Of a DNA stretch of 33,021 nt, positions 7,287 through 16,000 are shown piece by piece. This DNA is from Dehalococcoidia bacterium SM23_28_2 (GTDB lineage: Bacteria; Chloroflexota; Dehalococcoidia; SM23-28-2). Position numbers and translations under genes: made by a program. Within the stretch, counting starts at the first letter, position 1. Each line of letters begins with the position of its first letter. The notes beneath the pieces were generated by a model, which had not been told where the DNA came from, searched no databases, and worked only from the letters and a program-made list of their open reading frames with translations. The stretch is from positions 1 to 33,021 of the forward strand of contig LJUA01000018.1 in NCBI GenBank assembly GCA_001303545.1, read 5' to 3'.

Positions 7287-7760
7287 CTATTTCTTTTCCC
7301 AGATGAACTCGCAGATGGGGTCGCCCTTGGGGATCGCCTTGGTCAGGACCCACCTGTATTGTGGATTGATGACCTCGGCGATGCCGTCGCATATGGGCTG
7401 GAAGGCGTAGCAAACATCAACGGGGAGGTTCTGGAACGGGCAGGCGGTAACCTGTTTCACCACTCTCTCCGAACTGGCGTCGGTGGGCTTGCCCACAACC
7501 CGCAGCACCTGCTCCTCCATCAGGTGGGTGATGGCGGAGAGGGCCAGGGCATCCTTGCCGGTGATGCCCAGCTCAGGTGCCAGGGAGGCGATCTCTTTTC
7601 CGAGCTGCTTGAGGGAGGGGTAGACGATCTTCTGGGCCTCCTCTGGACCAAATCTGTCCACCATGGCCTGCATCAGCGCGGCGGCGGCCTGACCCAGAAG
7701 GACCACCGCCTGCTGGTGGGCCACCTCTGGAGGCAGCCGTGGGACCTGTACTTCGGTCAT
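7287..7760 (-). CDS. L-2-amino-thiazoline-4-carboxylic acid hydrolase-like protein
   Basis: 157 residues. The alpha-helical N-terminal half and the C-terminal pattern (VTACPFQN, VCYAFQPICDGIAEVINP, then KGDPICEFIW) resemble the ATC hydrolase family, whose members end in a G-D-x-x-C-x-F motif and keep Cys residues in the same order. A founding member opens a thiazoline ring in L-cysteine formation, but most homologues are uncharacterised and this could have another role. ATG 7760 is preferred; GTG 7769 is an alternative three codons upstream with a ribosome site too close. The long plus-strand reading across this region is an antisense shadow. The next gene upstream, a thioesterase, ends at 7811 on the same strand, so the two probably form an operon. 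Confidence 0.55.
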   Translation of the reverse strand: MTEVQVPRLPPEVAHQQAVVLLGQAAAALMQAMVDRFGPEEAQKIVYPSLKQLGKEIASLAPELGITGKDALALSAITHLMEEQVLRVVGKPTDASSERVVKQVTACPFQNLPVDVCYAFQPICDGIAEVINPQYRWVLTKAIPKGDPICEFIWEKK

Positions 7761-7810
7761 AGCCTTCACATCCCTTCCGTGTTCTTCTGCGGCATCATTA
7801 TACCCCAGGT

Positions 7811-8245
7811 CTATTCATACCCCACTTCCGGGGAGAGGGCGATGGTACTGGGCATGAAGGTTCCGCTGCCGCGGGCGATTTCCCGACCGTCGGAGTCAAC
7901 CAAGACGGACTCCGCTATAAACAGGCGTGCGGAACGGTAGACTACCCGGCCGGTCGCCTTCATCTCCCCTTCCGAAATGGGGCGGGTGAAGTACAGGTTG
8001 AAGGAGGCGGTCAGCACAAAGACGTCGTCAACCAGCGAGCTGACGGCGAAGAAAGCGGCGTCATCGAGCGCTTTGAAGTACACCAGGCCGTGGACGGCAC
8101 CGCCTGCGTGAAAGAACTCCGAGCGGACAGGGATGGTCACCTCCGCACGCCCTTCGCTCACTCGCATCGTCGGGGCGTAGTACTTGTTCACCGGCGCCGA
8201 GGCATACATCCGCTCCAGCTTTCGGTAATGCTCTTCCTTGGTCAA
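7811..8245 (-). CDS. PaaI-family hotdog-fold thioesterase
   Basis: 144 residues with the hotdog thioesterase pattern: an N-terminal helix, then FHAGGAVHGLVYFKALDDAAFFAVSS (HGG-like turn and the long hotdog helix), then strands ending with ESVLVDSDGREIARGSGTFM. Family members hydrolyse acyl-CoA thioesters, often aryl- or medium-chain acyl-CoA. The start is TTG 8245 because AAGGAGG stands 6 nt upstream. A reading from further upstream would add an Arg-rich stretch unlike the family. It precedes the ATC-hydrolase-like gene by 50 bp, and its start lies 133 bp downstream of the putA stop. The substrate cannot be told from sequence. Confidence 0.75.
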   Translation of the reverse strand: MTKEEHYRKLERMYASAPVNKYYAPTMRVSEGRAEVTIPVRSEFFHAGGAVHGLVYFKALDDAAFFAVSSLVDDVFVLTASFNLYFTRPISEGEMKATGRVVYRSARLFIAESVLVDSDGREIARGSGTFMPSTIALSPEVGYE

Positions 8246-8299
8246 CTCGTACCTCCTTCTACGTGCGGCCAGTGCTGCGCGGACTGTGGACTCGATTGC

Positions 8300-8326
8300 G
8301 CCCCGGTGTGGGTTCATTGCCGGGGC
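8300..8326. terminator. GC-rich hairpin after putA
   Basis: GCCCCGG (8300-8306) pairs with CCGGGGC (8320-8326) across 13 nt, about 50 nt downstream of the putA stop on the minus strand. There is no T-tract, so termination is uncertain. Confidence 0.3.
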
Positions 8327-8378
8327 CGTTCTCGACGCTCGCCGCTGGCAGCAAGCATAAGGCCGAGTGAACGATTCG

Positions 8379-11375
8379 CTACGGGTTCGGAAGTGGTGGT
8401 TTCTGGGTGGGGGCGAAGCCGTGGCGCATCGTGTTCTCGGTTACGGTGCGGGGCTCCATGAACTGCCGGAGGTAGTCAGGCCCGCCGGCCTTGGAGCCGA
8501 TGCCGGACATGGCGAAACCGCCGAACGGCTGGCGGGCGACCATGGCACCCGTGCAGCCGCGGTTGATATACAGGTTGCCGACCCGGAACCGCTGGCGGGC
8601 CAGCTCGATGTGAGAGCCGCTGCGGCTGTAGAATGAGCCGGTCAGCGCATATGGCGTATCGACGGCGATCTCGATGGCTTCCTCCACGCTCGAGGCGCGC
8701 AGCACGGCCAGTACGGGGCCAAAGATCTCCTCCTGGGCGATGACGGCCTGCGGGTCCACCTCGCCGAAGATGGTCGGAGCGACGTAGTAGCCTCCGTCCT
8801 CGGGGGGCGTGCCCTCGAATAGGACGGACGCCTCGCCGCGGCCGATCTCGATGTAGCGTTCGATTCCGGCCTTGGCCTCGTCGGTGATCACCGGCGGCAC
8901 AAATACGGCGGGGTCTTCGGCCGGCCCGACACGCAGGCTGCGGGTGGCCTCGACAACCCTTGAGAGCAGGCGGTCGTATATGGCGTCCAGGGCGATGACG
9001 CGGCTGCAGGCGCTGCACTTCTGGCCGGCGTAGCCGAAAGCGCTCTTCACGATGCCAAGGACGGCCTGATCGAGGTCGGCGTCGTCATCGACGATGATGG
9101 CGTTCTTGCCGCCCATTTCGGCGATGATCTTCTTGATCCCTCTCTGGCCCTCTTTCGTCTGTCCGGCCTTCTCCACGATCCACAGGCCCACCTCGCGGCT
9201 GCCGGTGAAGGCGATCATGTCCACGTCGGGATGCTCCACGAGCGTCGCTCCCAGCGCGCCGCCAGGCCCGGGCAGGAACTGGACTACGCCAGGCGGCGCT
9301 CCCGCGCGGCAGAGGATCTCGATCAGGCGGGCGGCGATCCGCGGCGCCGGACTCGCCGGCTTGAGGATGACCGTGTTCCCGGTCACGAGCGCCGCCGTGA
9401 ACATCCCGCAGGGGATGGCCAGCGGGAAATTCCAGGGGGAGATGATCGCCGCTACGCCGCGGGGCTGATAGCGGTAGTCGTTATACTCTCCGGGCAGGGA
9501 GAGCAACTCCTGGGGATCGCCCAGGGCGACCGCTTCGCGGGCGTAGTACTCCAGATAGTCGATGGACTCGCTGACATCGGCGTCGGCCTCTCGCCAGGAC
9601 TTGGCCTCTTCCAGGACCTCGATGGCGGCCAGATCATGGCGCTCGCGGCGCATGATGGCCGCCGCGTCGAATAGCACCTGTGCGCGCTCTCTTGCCGATC
9701 GGTCTCGCCAGGCTGGGAAGGCCTGTCTGGCAGCCTCGATCGCCTGGCGGGTGAGATCGTCGTCCGCCTGTCCCACGTCGCAGATGACCTCGTCGGGGCA
9801 GGCCGGGTTCACGCTCGGCTGCCGATCGGAGCTTTTCACGTAGTCGCCAGCCACGAGCGGGTCGCAGGTCTCGGGAAGGCGGGCCCTGAGCTGTTCGATG
9901 GCAAAGGCGAAATCCTGGCGCTCGCGCGTCGTGTGGAAGGCGGTATCGGGCACGTTGCGGAACGGACCGGGGACGTCGGTCGGCCGGACACGGGGGATGG
10001 CCGCCGAGGGTGGTCCCGCGGCTGGCGTCACTGCTGGCGGGGCCAGCAACTCGGGGATGGGGGCTCTCTCCTCGAACAGCTCGAAGAGCCAGGACTGGCT
10101 GGAGGCGTTCTCCAGCAGCCGTCTCACAAGGTAGCCCATGCCGGGGATGAGCTCGCCCACCGGCGTGTAGATGCGCACTCGCTCGTAGGAGGCGATGGCC
10201 GCCTGCAGCGCCTCTGCCATTCCATACAGAAGCTGGAACTCGAGGGCACGAGGAGGCAGCCCTCGCTGCCGCGCGGACACCATGGCGTGCGCGACGGAGC
10301 GCGCATTGTGGGTGCCGAAGGCGGGAAGCAGGTGAGGGTAGGCGTCGAGGAGGGCCTCCGTGCAGCGCTCGAAGTTGGCATCCGTCTCCGCCTTGCTCTC
10401 GAATACAGGGACGGGCCAGCCGTGCTGCGAGTTGACTATCCGCTCCTCATCCCAGTAGGCCCCCTTGACCAGCCGGATCGTCAGTGGGGCGCCGCGGGCC
10501 TTGGCAAACTCCGCCAGTCCGCGAAGGTCATCGAGGGTCTCAAACAGGTAGGTCTGCAAAGCTACGCCCACGTGCGGGTAGCTGACCAACTCCTGCTCCG
10601 CTAGAAGGTCGCGGAGGATGCGCAGCGTCAGCTCCTTGTGCTCGTACTGCTCCATATCAACATTGACGAAGGCCCCGGCTTCCACGGCTCGGCGCATGAT
10701 CGGGCGAATGCGTTCGCGAACCCGCTCACCGGTGTCGTCCGGCGCGGCCGAGTTGAACTGGGAGTAGAGCGATGTCAGCTTGATGGACACGTTGAGGCGG
10801 GGGACGGTGCCCCACGGCGCCTCGTCGAGGGCGGGGTTGGCAGGCCAGGCGCGGACAACCCGGTCGAGCGTGTCGAGGAGCTCGAGGTAGCGGGCCTGGT
10901 ATTCGTCCGCCTCGGCCTCGCTCACCGTGGCCTCGCCCAGCAGGTCCAGCGAGAAGCCGAGGCCGTCTGCGTGCAGTTTCTCCAGGACGGGCACGGCTTC
11001 CTGGGCCGTGCGACCGGCTATGAAGCGCTGGCCGACCTCAAGGACACTGCGCTGGACGAGATGGGCGAGGACGGGCCGGGTCAGTGCGCTGGAGGCGAGG
11101 GCGGTGCCTATCCGGCGGGGGAGCAGGCTGAGCTCCTCGCCGCCGAAGTAGTCGCGGAAGTGGCTGACTATGGCATCTTCGTCCTGGAGCATGGGGAACA
11201 CGTCGACGAAGCGCAGCACCTGCGTCTTGAGCGCCTCCTCGGCCACCGCCCGACGAAGGAGTTGCTCGTACCACCACTCGCCCTCCCAGAGGTGGGGGCG
11301 ATGGCGGTCCATCACTTCGATCAGGTCGCGTCCCAGACGGTAGATCTCTTGCTCGGTCTCGTGGCTGGTCGTCAC
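8379..11375 (-). CDS. putA: Bifunctional proline dehydrogenase / glutamate-semialdehyde dehydrogenase
   Basis: 998 residues combining two enzymes that oxidise proline to glutamate. Residues of about 60-440 form the FAD-dependent proline dehydrogenase barrel (KLTSLYSQFN, NVDMEQYEHKELT, RLVKGAYWDEE). From about 490 onwards is the NAD-dependent L-glutamate gamma-semialdehyde dehydrogenase with SPWNFPLAIP, FTGSREVGL, AEMGGKN and the catalytic Cys787 in AGQKCSACSR. There is no N-terminal DNA-binding domain and no C-terminal extension, as in the shorter non-regulatory PutA proteins. The fused enzymes channel the unstable intermediate. The start is GTG 11375 with only a weak ribosome site. A TATAAT box lies about 50 nt upstream. 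Confidence 0.93.
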   Translation of the reverse strand: MTTSHETEQEIYRLGRDLIEVMDRHRPHLWEGEWWYEQLLRRAVAEEALKTQVLRFVDVFPMLQDEDAIVSHFRDYFGGEELSLLPRRIGTALASSALTRPVLAHLVQRSVLEVGQRFIAGRTAQEAVPVLEKLHADGLGFSLDLLGEATVSEAEADEYQARYLELLDTLDRVVRAWPANPALDEAPWGTVPRLNVSIKLTSLYSQFNSAAPDDTGERVRERIRPIMRRAVEAGAFVNVDMEQYEHKELTLRILRDLLAEQELVSYPHVGVALQTYLFETLDDLRGLAEFAKARGAPLTIRLVKGAYWDEERIVNSQHGWPVPVFESKAETDANFERCTEALLDAYPHLLPAFGTHNARSVAHAMVSARQRGLPPRALEFQLLYGMAEALQAAIASYERVRIYTPVGELIPGMGYLVRRLLENASSQSWLFELFEERAPIPELLAPPAVTPAAGPPSAAIPRVRPTDVPGPFRNVPDTAFHTTRERQDFAFAIEQLRARLPETCDPLVAGDYVKSSDRQPSVNPACPDEVICDVGQADDDLTRQAIEAARQAFPAWRDRSARERAQVLFDAAAIMRRERHDLAAIEVLEEAKSWREADADVSESIDYLEYYAREAVALGDPQELLSLPGEYNDYRYQPRGVAAIISPWNFPLAIPCGMFTAALVTGNTVILKPASPAPRIAARLIEILCRAGAPPGVVQFLPGPGGALGATLVEHPDVDMIAFTGSREVGLWIVEKAGQTKEGQRGIKKIIAEMGGKNAIIVDDDADLDQAVLGIVKSAFGYAGQKCSACSRVIALDAIYDRLLSRVVEATRSLRVGPAEDPAVFVPPVITDEAKAGIERYIEIGRGEASVLFEGTPPEDGGYYVAPTIFGEVDPQAVIAQEEIFGPVLAVLRASSVEEAIEIAVDTPYALTGSFYSRSGSHIELARQRFRVGNLYINRGCTGAMVARQPFGGFAMSGIGSKAGGPDYLRQFMEPRTVTENTMRHGFAPTQKPPLPNP

Positions 11376-11427
11376 TCTGTCTCACCCAAACAAAGGCGTG
11401 GAGCGCCTACTCTTTTGTTTTAGGCCG

Positions 11428-11433
11428 ATTATA
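11428..11433 (-). promoter_or_regulatory. -10 box upstream of putA
   Basis: A perfect TATAAT on the minus strand, preceded by GTG, lies about 52 nt before GTG 11375. No convincing -35 hexamer is visible at 16-18 nt, so activator dependence is possible. Confidence 0.45.
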
Positions 11434-11538
11434 CACCGGCTTCCTATTAGGCGCGATTGTGCCGGCTATCTGCAGTTCTGTGAGTAAGACGCTTCTGAAA
11501 CCCAGGTGTTTCGGCGGCTGGCCTGTGGAGACAAGATG

Positions 11539-11570
11539 AGGTGGTCGCCTACTTCGCGAGGCGACCACCT
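11539..11570 (-). terminator. Perfect 12-bp hairpin between two minus-strand genes
   Basis: AGGTGGTCGCCT (11539-11550), an 8-nt loop and AGGCGACCACCT (11559-11570). It lies about 115 nt after the stop of the helical repeat protein gene and before putA. The following minus-strand CATCTTGTCTCC is only moderately T-rich. Confidence 0.5.
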
Positions 11571-11684
11571 GGCTGAGTGGCGCTATCGGTGTCTGGTCTC
11601 GATTCTTGCCGCAACGGCAGGATCGGCGCGGGCGATGAATGCGTCCGCCGAGAGGGGGGGACTAGCCGATGGGGCCGCGGGCTA

Positions 11685-12260
11685 TTACTTCTCTTTGTCG
11701 CCCTTGAAGGGCTCGCGGAGGACGACCTTGACGCCAGAGATCGTGCCGGTGACCACGTTGCGCACCTGCTCCACGGCGGTGCTGCTGACCTTGCCGGCGC
11801 CCTTGATGGCGCCGCTGGCCGCTGCCGAGGCAGCCTCTTCGGCACTCATGCCGACCTCTTTGGCGCCTTGGATGGCTCCTTCCACTGCGCCCTTGGCCGC
11901 CGATGCCATGTCGCCGCCCACGTCGCCGACGGCCTTCACCGCCGCCTCCGCGCTGGCGCTGATCGCCTCCACCGAGCCGGTGGCGATCTCCTTGGTTCCT
12001 CTGATCACGCCGAGAACCGCATTCTTGGAGGCAATGCCCACGTCGCCGCCGACCTCCGCCACGCCCTTCACCGCCGCGCTGACCGTGTCGAAGATGAGCC
12101 CTAGCGTCTCGTTGGTGATCGCCCGCACACCTTTGAGAGCGCTCACCAGAGTGCCGCTGACGGTATCGACCACCGCTTGGGCCACGTCTCCGACGCCGCG
12201 GATGGCGCTCACGACGCCGTCCTTCACCGAATCGAATATGCTCTTCTTCTCCTCAGCCAT
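11685..12260 (-). CDS. Ala/Gly/Val-rich amphipathic helical repeat protein, function unknown
   Basis: 191 residues starting MAEEKKSIFDSVKDG. ATG 12260 follows GGAGG at about 8 nt; a GTG five codons earlier is less likely. The whole protein is made of repeated segments of the kind VKGVAEVGGDVGIASKNAV and VKAVGDVGGDMASAAKGAV, with small residues at regular spacing and no Cys, Trp or long hydrophobic stretch. This composition resembles lipid- or granule-surface proteins and LEA-like proteins, but no family could be named. It ends in a charged KGDKEK tail. It stands alone, with a hairpin terminator downstream. The antisense reading on the plus strand is a by-product of its repetitive codons. Confidence 0.7.
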   Translation of the reverse strand: MAEEKKSIFDSVKDGVVSAIRGVGDVAQAVVDTVSGTLVSALKGVRAITNETLGLIFDTVSAAVKGVAEVGGDVGIASKNAVLGVIRGTKEIATGSVEAISASAEAAVKAVGDVGGDMASAAKGAVEGAIQGAKEVGMSAEEAASAAASGAIKGAGKVSSTAVEQVRNVVTGTISGVKVVLREPFKGDKEK

Positions 12261-12361
12261 CACAAGCACCTCCACTTACTTGACCGATTACAGCCCATGC
12301 GAGATTTGCGAATCTAGCTTAACGAAGGGCACCGATCTTGTCAAACGCCACGCTGAGGCCA

Positions 12362-13178
12362 TCACAGGTGGGCCTTGTACCACTCGATGGCCTCGCCGCA
12401 GGTGCGCTCCATGCCCTCGCCTTCATAGCACTGGAAGTGGGTGACCCCCTCCACGAGCACGAACTTCTTCGGGTTGCCGGCGCGCTCGTACATGCGCTTG
12501 AGCTCGTCCGCCGGACAGATGACGTCGTGCTCAGCGGCGATGATCAGCAGGGCCCGGGGCGCAATACGGTCCACCACCGATATCGGGCTGAACTCGAGAT
12601 GCGCTTCCACGTACTGGAGGAGGATCTGGGTCTTGAGGTGGGGCATGGACGTACATCCCTCGTCCGGTCAGCACCCGCTGCCTGCGGTCTTGTTCGATCC
12701 CCCCCTTCAGCGCCTCCACCTGCTGGGGGTTCAGGGTGCGGGTAGCGGAGGTGAGGCCGTCGGCGATGCCGATCTGGGCCACCACCGCCTTCACCCGCTG
12801 GTCGAAGGCCGCGGCGTAGACCACCAGCCCACAACCGTAGGATGTCCCCCACAGGCCGATCCGCTGGGGGTCTACCTCCGACCGGCTGCGGACGTAGGTC
12901 ACGGCATTGCGGATGTCCTCCGCCTGCTCCAGGGCCAGCAACCTGCCCCGCTGGCCCTCGCTGGTGCCGAAGCCGCGGTAGTCGAAGGTGAGGGCAACCC
13001 ATCCCTGGTCGGCGAACCGCTCGGCGTACGCCGGGAGGATCTGCTCCTTGACGCCGGTGAAGCCGTGGGCCAGTACCACCGCCGGCCTTTGCTCCCCTTC
13101 CTTGCGGTCATCGGGAAGGTACAGGTGCGCGGACAGCCGGCACCCCTCTGAGTAGAAGGCGACATCTTCTCGCTTCAT
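12362..13178 (-). pseudogene. Alpha/beta hydrolase broken by a single frameshift
   Basis: The first frame, from ATG 13178, carries AHGFTGVKEQ, FDYRGFGTSEG and the nucleophile elbow GTSYG (Ser113). The conserved sequence continues in another frame from about 12646 with ALLIIAAEHDVICP (catalytic Asp) and VEGVTHFQCYEG (catalytic His), ending at 12362. The shift lies at about 12640-12665, so neither fragment alone holds a full Ser-Asp-His triad. The intact protein would be about 268 residues, like dienelactone hydrolase/acylamino-peptidase relatives. No Shine-Dalgarno supports a separate second gene. The cause may be a real mutation or a sequencing/assembly error. Confidence 0.75.
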
Positions 13179-13382
13179 GGTGTCTCCTCCGATTGAACGT
13201 CATCGACCCGATTTTGGGTTGGAGACCGGATAGGGCGGGCTCAACCCTAAACGATACTAGAGTGAGCGCCGTAGAAACAGGGGTGACACCTAGAAGCGTG
13301 GCGTCATGCGCACTACCGGAGTGCTGGCGCCTGGGCTGCTAATCGTCTGACAGGCTGGGGGCGCTACTTGTGATTCCGCCTA

Positions 13383-13661
13383 TCAGCGGCTCATAGGCAA
13401 AGCACACAGCTCGCCGGAAGGCTGCCATACCATCATCGTTCCGGCTGAGCCATTGTCCCGGTCTAGCCAGGAGCTGCCGGCGAAAACGGGCTGTCCTCGT
13501 GGCCGAAGGTGCTTCGGCTCCAGCTCAAGGGGGTCAAACTCGTAGCCACAGTTCTCGCAGGCGTAGAAGGGCCCCCACATATCGGATAGTTCGAATAGAG
13601 AACTAGCACAATGGGGACAAGTCCCGGCAGAAATCAGCGCTGAGTGACGCATCGAAACCAT
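13383..13661 (-). CDS. Small zinc-ribbon protein, function unknown
   Basis: 92 residues from ATG 13661, which has GAAGGG 6 nt upstream; ATG 13652 three codons later is also well placed. Cys15/Cys18 (CPHC) and Cys35/Cys38 (CENC) form a likely zinc ribbon, followed by an acidic EFDPLELEPKH stretch. The rest has no recognised domain. A longer reading to 13766 adds a low-quality Gly/Arg-rich extension and is not preferred. It stands alone, divergent from the methyltransferase gene. Confidence 0.55.
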   Translation of the reverse strand: MVSMRHSALISAGTCPHCASSLFELSDMWGPFYACENCGYEFDPLELEPKHLRPRGQPVFAGSSWLDRDNGSAGTMMVWQPSGELCALPMSR

Positions 13662-14004
13662 TCCTTCCCCTTCCCGTGAACGACCGAATGATGGGCCGGT
13701 TTCAGGGCGGCAACCCCCGTCTGGACGCAAGCCAACATCAACCGCTGCATCCCCCCGGCCTTCCACCTCAGGTTACCGGCACGCATAGTTAAGCTTGTTG
13801 GGGCTTACATCGCGTGCACAACGAGAGACGCTAGAAGTCCTGTGGATGTTACGAAGATCTGGCACTTAAGGGTTTCATAGTGGTGAAAATGGAGGTGGTC
13901 TACCATTCAGTGCCGGCCGCCGGCTGCGCCGCGCGTAGACGACGGTGGTAGTGATATACTGCTCTCCACAGCCCTCAAGCTGAATCGAGAGCAGGGAGGC
14001 CGCG
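13662..14004. other. Intergenic region between divergent genes
   Basis: 343 bp with no supported gene. A TATACT hexamer at 13955-13960 is a possible -10 for the plus-strand methyltransferase, without a convincing -35. The GGGAGG ribosome site at its 3' end serves ATG 14005. Nothing else was recognised. Confidence 0.4.
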
Positions 14005-14664
14005 ATGGGCGCCTTGTTCCTTCTTGTTCGCCTTCTGGTTGTCGCCTGGGCGGTGATATCCGCCCTGTGGCTGTACCTGCTCGCCCAGCGGTACAAGGGC
14101 ACTCGCGCCTGCCCCTACGCCGGGCGCTGGATCCTGGACAATCTGCCCCGGCGAGTGATCCAGCCGGTGCGCTCGACGGTCGACAGCTTTCACGTAGCCG
14201 AGGGTCAGACCGTCCTCGAGCTGGGCCCGGGCTCCGGCTATTTCAGCGTCGAGGTCGCCCGCAGGGTTGGCCAAGAGGGACGGCTGGTGTGCGTGGACAT
14301 CCAGCCGAAGATGATAGAAGCGCTTCGCCGCCGTCTGCTGCGAGAGGGGGTCGCCAACGTCATGCCGATGGTGGGGAATGCGTTGGCCTTGCCCCTGGCC
14401 GATCGCTCGGTTGACCGCGCCTTCCTGGTCACCGTCCTGGGAGAGGTTCCCGATCGGCCGAGGACGCTGGCCGAGCTTCGGCGCGTGCTCAAGCTGGGCG
14501 GCATCCTATCGGTCACTGAGACCCTGCCGGACCCCGACTATCAGTTCCCGGATGTCGTGCGCGATCTCTGCCTGGCGAGCGGCTTCAGGTTGGTGGAGCA
14601 CCGTCGGCACCTTCTGGGCTTCACGATGAACTTCGCCGCAGACGAAGGGGCTCCTGCTCCCTGA
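14005..14664 (+). CDS. Membrane-anchored class I SAM-dependent methyltransferase
   Basis: 219 residues. An N-terminal hydrophobic helix (residues about 4-27) is followed by a Rossmann-type methyltransferase domain: motif I VLELGPGSGYFS (Glu72 to Gly78), an acidic end of strand 2 in VCVDIQPKM (Asp98), and NALALPLADRSVD further on. The domain resembles the UbiE/methyltransferase-11 group. The membrane helix suggests a lipid or envelope substrate, but none can be named. ATG 14005 has GGGAGG 5 nt upstream. It is separated by 124 bp from the M24 peptidase gene on the same strand. Confidence 0.8.
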   Translation: MGALFLLVRLLVVAWAVISALWLYLLAQRYKGTRACPYAGRWILDNLPRRVIQPVRSTVDSFHVAEGQTVLELGPGSGYFSVEVARRVGQEGRLVCVDIQPKMIEALRRRLLREGVANVMPMVGNALALPLADRSVDRAFLVTVLGEVPDRPRTLAELRRVLKLGGILSVTETLPDPDYQFPDVVRDLCLASGFRLVEHRRHLLGFTMNFAADEGAPAP

Positions 14665-14788
14665 CCCTGCGGGCGGTGAACGCTCCCAACCGACGCGACC
14701 CCTGGCCGCTTCTGTGCTAGATTGACATCCTGAGAGGGGCGGTGAGCGGCGTCTTCCCTGTCTTGGGTAGACAACAGGAGGTTGAAAG

Positions 14789-15970
14789 TTGAGCACGCAA
14801 GTGAACCATACAGCCAGGCTCAAGAAGATCCAGGCCAGGATGGATGAGCAAGATATCGATGTATTGATCGCCACCAGGCTAAGCACCGTGGGGTACGTCT
14901 TCGGCGCCTTCGTTCCCTGGCGGGGCGTCGCCGTCATCCCCCGCGAGGGCGAGCCGCAGCTATACGTGGTGGGCCTCGATGCCGAACGCGTGAGGGACGA
15001 CAGCTTCTTCAAGAACGTGGCCGCTGCCGCTCCCCTGCCGGGGATGGTTCTGTGGGACCAGATTGTCTCCTATCTCAGAGGCAGGGGGCTGGAGAAAGCG
15101 CGGATAGGGGTCGAGCTGGGCCACTCACCGATCAGGATAGAGACGTTTCTGCTGGCCAGCGAGTACGAGCTCCTGAGGGAGGCCTTCCCCCAGGCCACCT
15201 TCAAGAACGCCACCCACCTTTTGAACGAGATATTCATCATCAAGGATGAGGCCGAGGTCGAGTCCTTCAGGCGGGCGGCCGAGATCTGTGATTTGGGGCT
15301 GGGAGTAGTGCTCAAGGAGCTGAGGGTGGGCATGACGGAGACGGAGGTGGCGGGCATCGCCGAATACGCCATGCGGAAGGCCGGCAGCGAGCTCAACTGG
15401 ACGTTTACCGGCGGCCAGGAGATAGGCTCCGGCCATCGAGCGGCCTACTACTGGGGAGGCTGCACTCCGCCTACCAGGAAGCGGATCGAGCGCGGCGACC
15501 ACGTGATCCTCGATGTGCACGCCATGTACAACCTGTGCCTGGGAGACCTGGCTCGCAATGCCATAATGGGTCAGCCCACGGCCGAGCAGCAGGAGCTATC
15601 GGATGTCTTTGTCGCTGCCTGCAACCTGTTGCTGGAGAACCTGAAGCCGGGGGCAACATACGGCGAGGTGGCGGACAAGGTGGACGCCTTCTTGGATAGA
15701 ACGGGCTACAGGCAGTATGCTCTGCCGGGCTACGGCCATGGGATAGGCATACTGGGCAACGAATGGTTCCCGGTGGTGATGAATTCCGATGTGCCCTACG
15801 AGTCGAAGGGAGACCTGGTGCTCCAACCGAACATGATAGAGATCGCCGCCCTGGTGCTGAACAAGCCGGGGGTAGGAGGGCTCCGGATGGAGATGTCGGT
15901 GCTCATAACCAGGGACGGGAACGAGCCGTTGAACAAGGTGCCCTTCGAGCCGGCGGTCATCGAGCGGTAG
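14789..15970 (+). CDS. M24-family metallopeptidase (Xaa-Pro peptidase-like)
   Basis: 393 residues with a creatinase/prolidase N-terminal domain (about 1-150) and a C-terminal pita-bread domain. The five canonical metal ligands are present: Asp242 and Asp253 (ILDVHAMYNLCLGDLARN), His317 (GYGHGIG), Glu351 (MIEIAAL) and Glu368 (RMEMSV). Family members hydrolyse Xaa-Pro dipeptides or related C-N bonds; the exact substrate is unclear. The start is TTG 14789, with AGGAGG 7 nt upstream. It leads a three-gene run with the saccharopine-dehydrogenase-like and MBL genes (gaps of 30 and 39 bp). Confidence 0.88.
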   Translation: MSTQVNHTARLKKIQARMDEQDIDVLIATRLSTVGYVFGAFVPWRGVAVIPREGEPQLYVVGLDAERVRDDSFFKNVAAAAPLPGMVLWDQIVSYLRGRGLEKARIGVELGHSPIRIETFLLASEYELLREAFPQATFKNATHLLNEIFIIKDEAEVESFRRAAEICDLGLGVVLKELRVGMTETEVAGIAEYAMRKAGSELNWTFTGGQEIGSGHRAAYYWGGCTPPTRKRIERGDHVILDVHAMYNLCLGDLARNAIMGQPTAEQQELSDVFVAACNLLLENLKPGATYGEVADKVDAFLDRTGYRQYALPGYGHGIGILGNEWFPVVMNSDVPYESKGDLVLQPNMIEIAALVLNKPGVGGLRMEMSVLITRDGNEPLNKVPFEPAVIER

Positions 15971-16000
15971 CCGTTAGAGCGGGCAGGAAGGGAGCAAGCC

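Noticed and set aside
7134..7940. Plus-strand ORF of 268 codons
   Set aside because: It is antisense to the ATC-hydrolase-like gene and part of the thioesterase gene, both with recognisable family motifs and ribosome sites.
11506..12444. Plus-strand ORF of 312 codons, Ala/Thr/Pro-rich
   Set aside because: It mirrors the repetitive codons of the minus-strand helical repeat protein.
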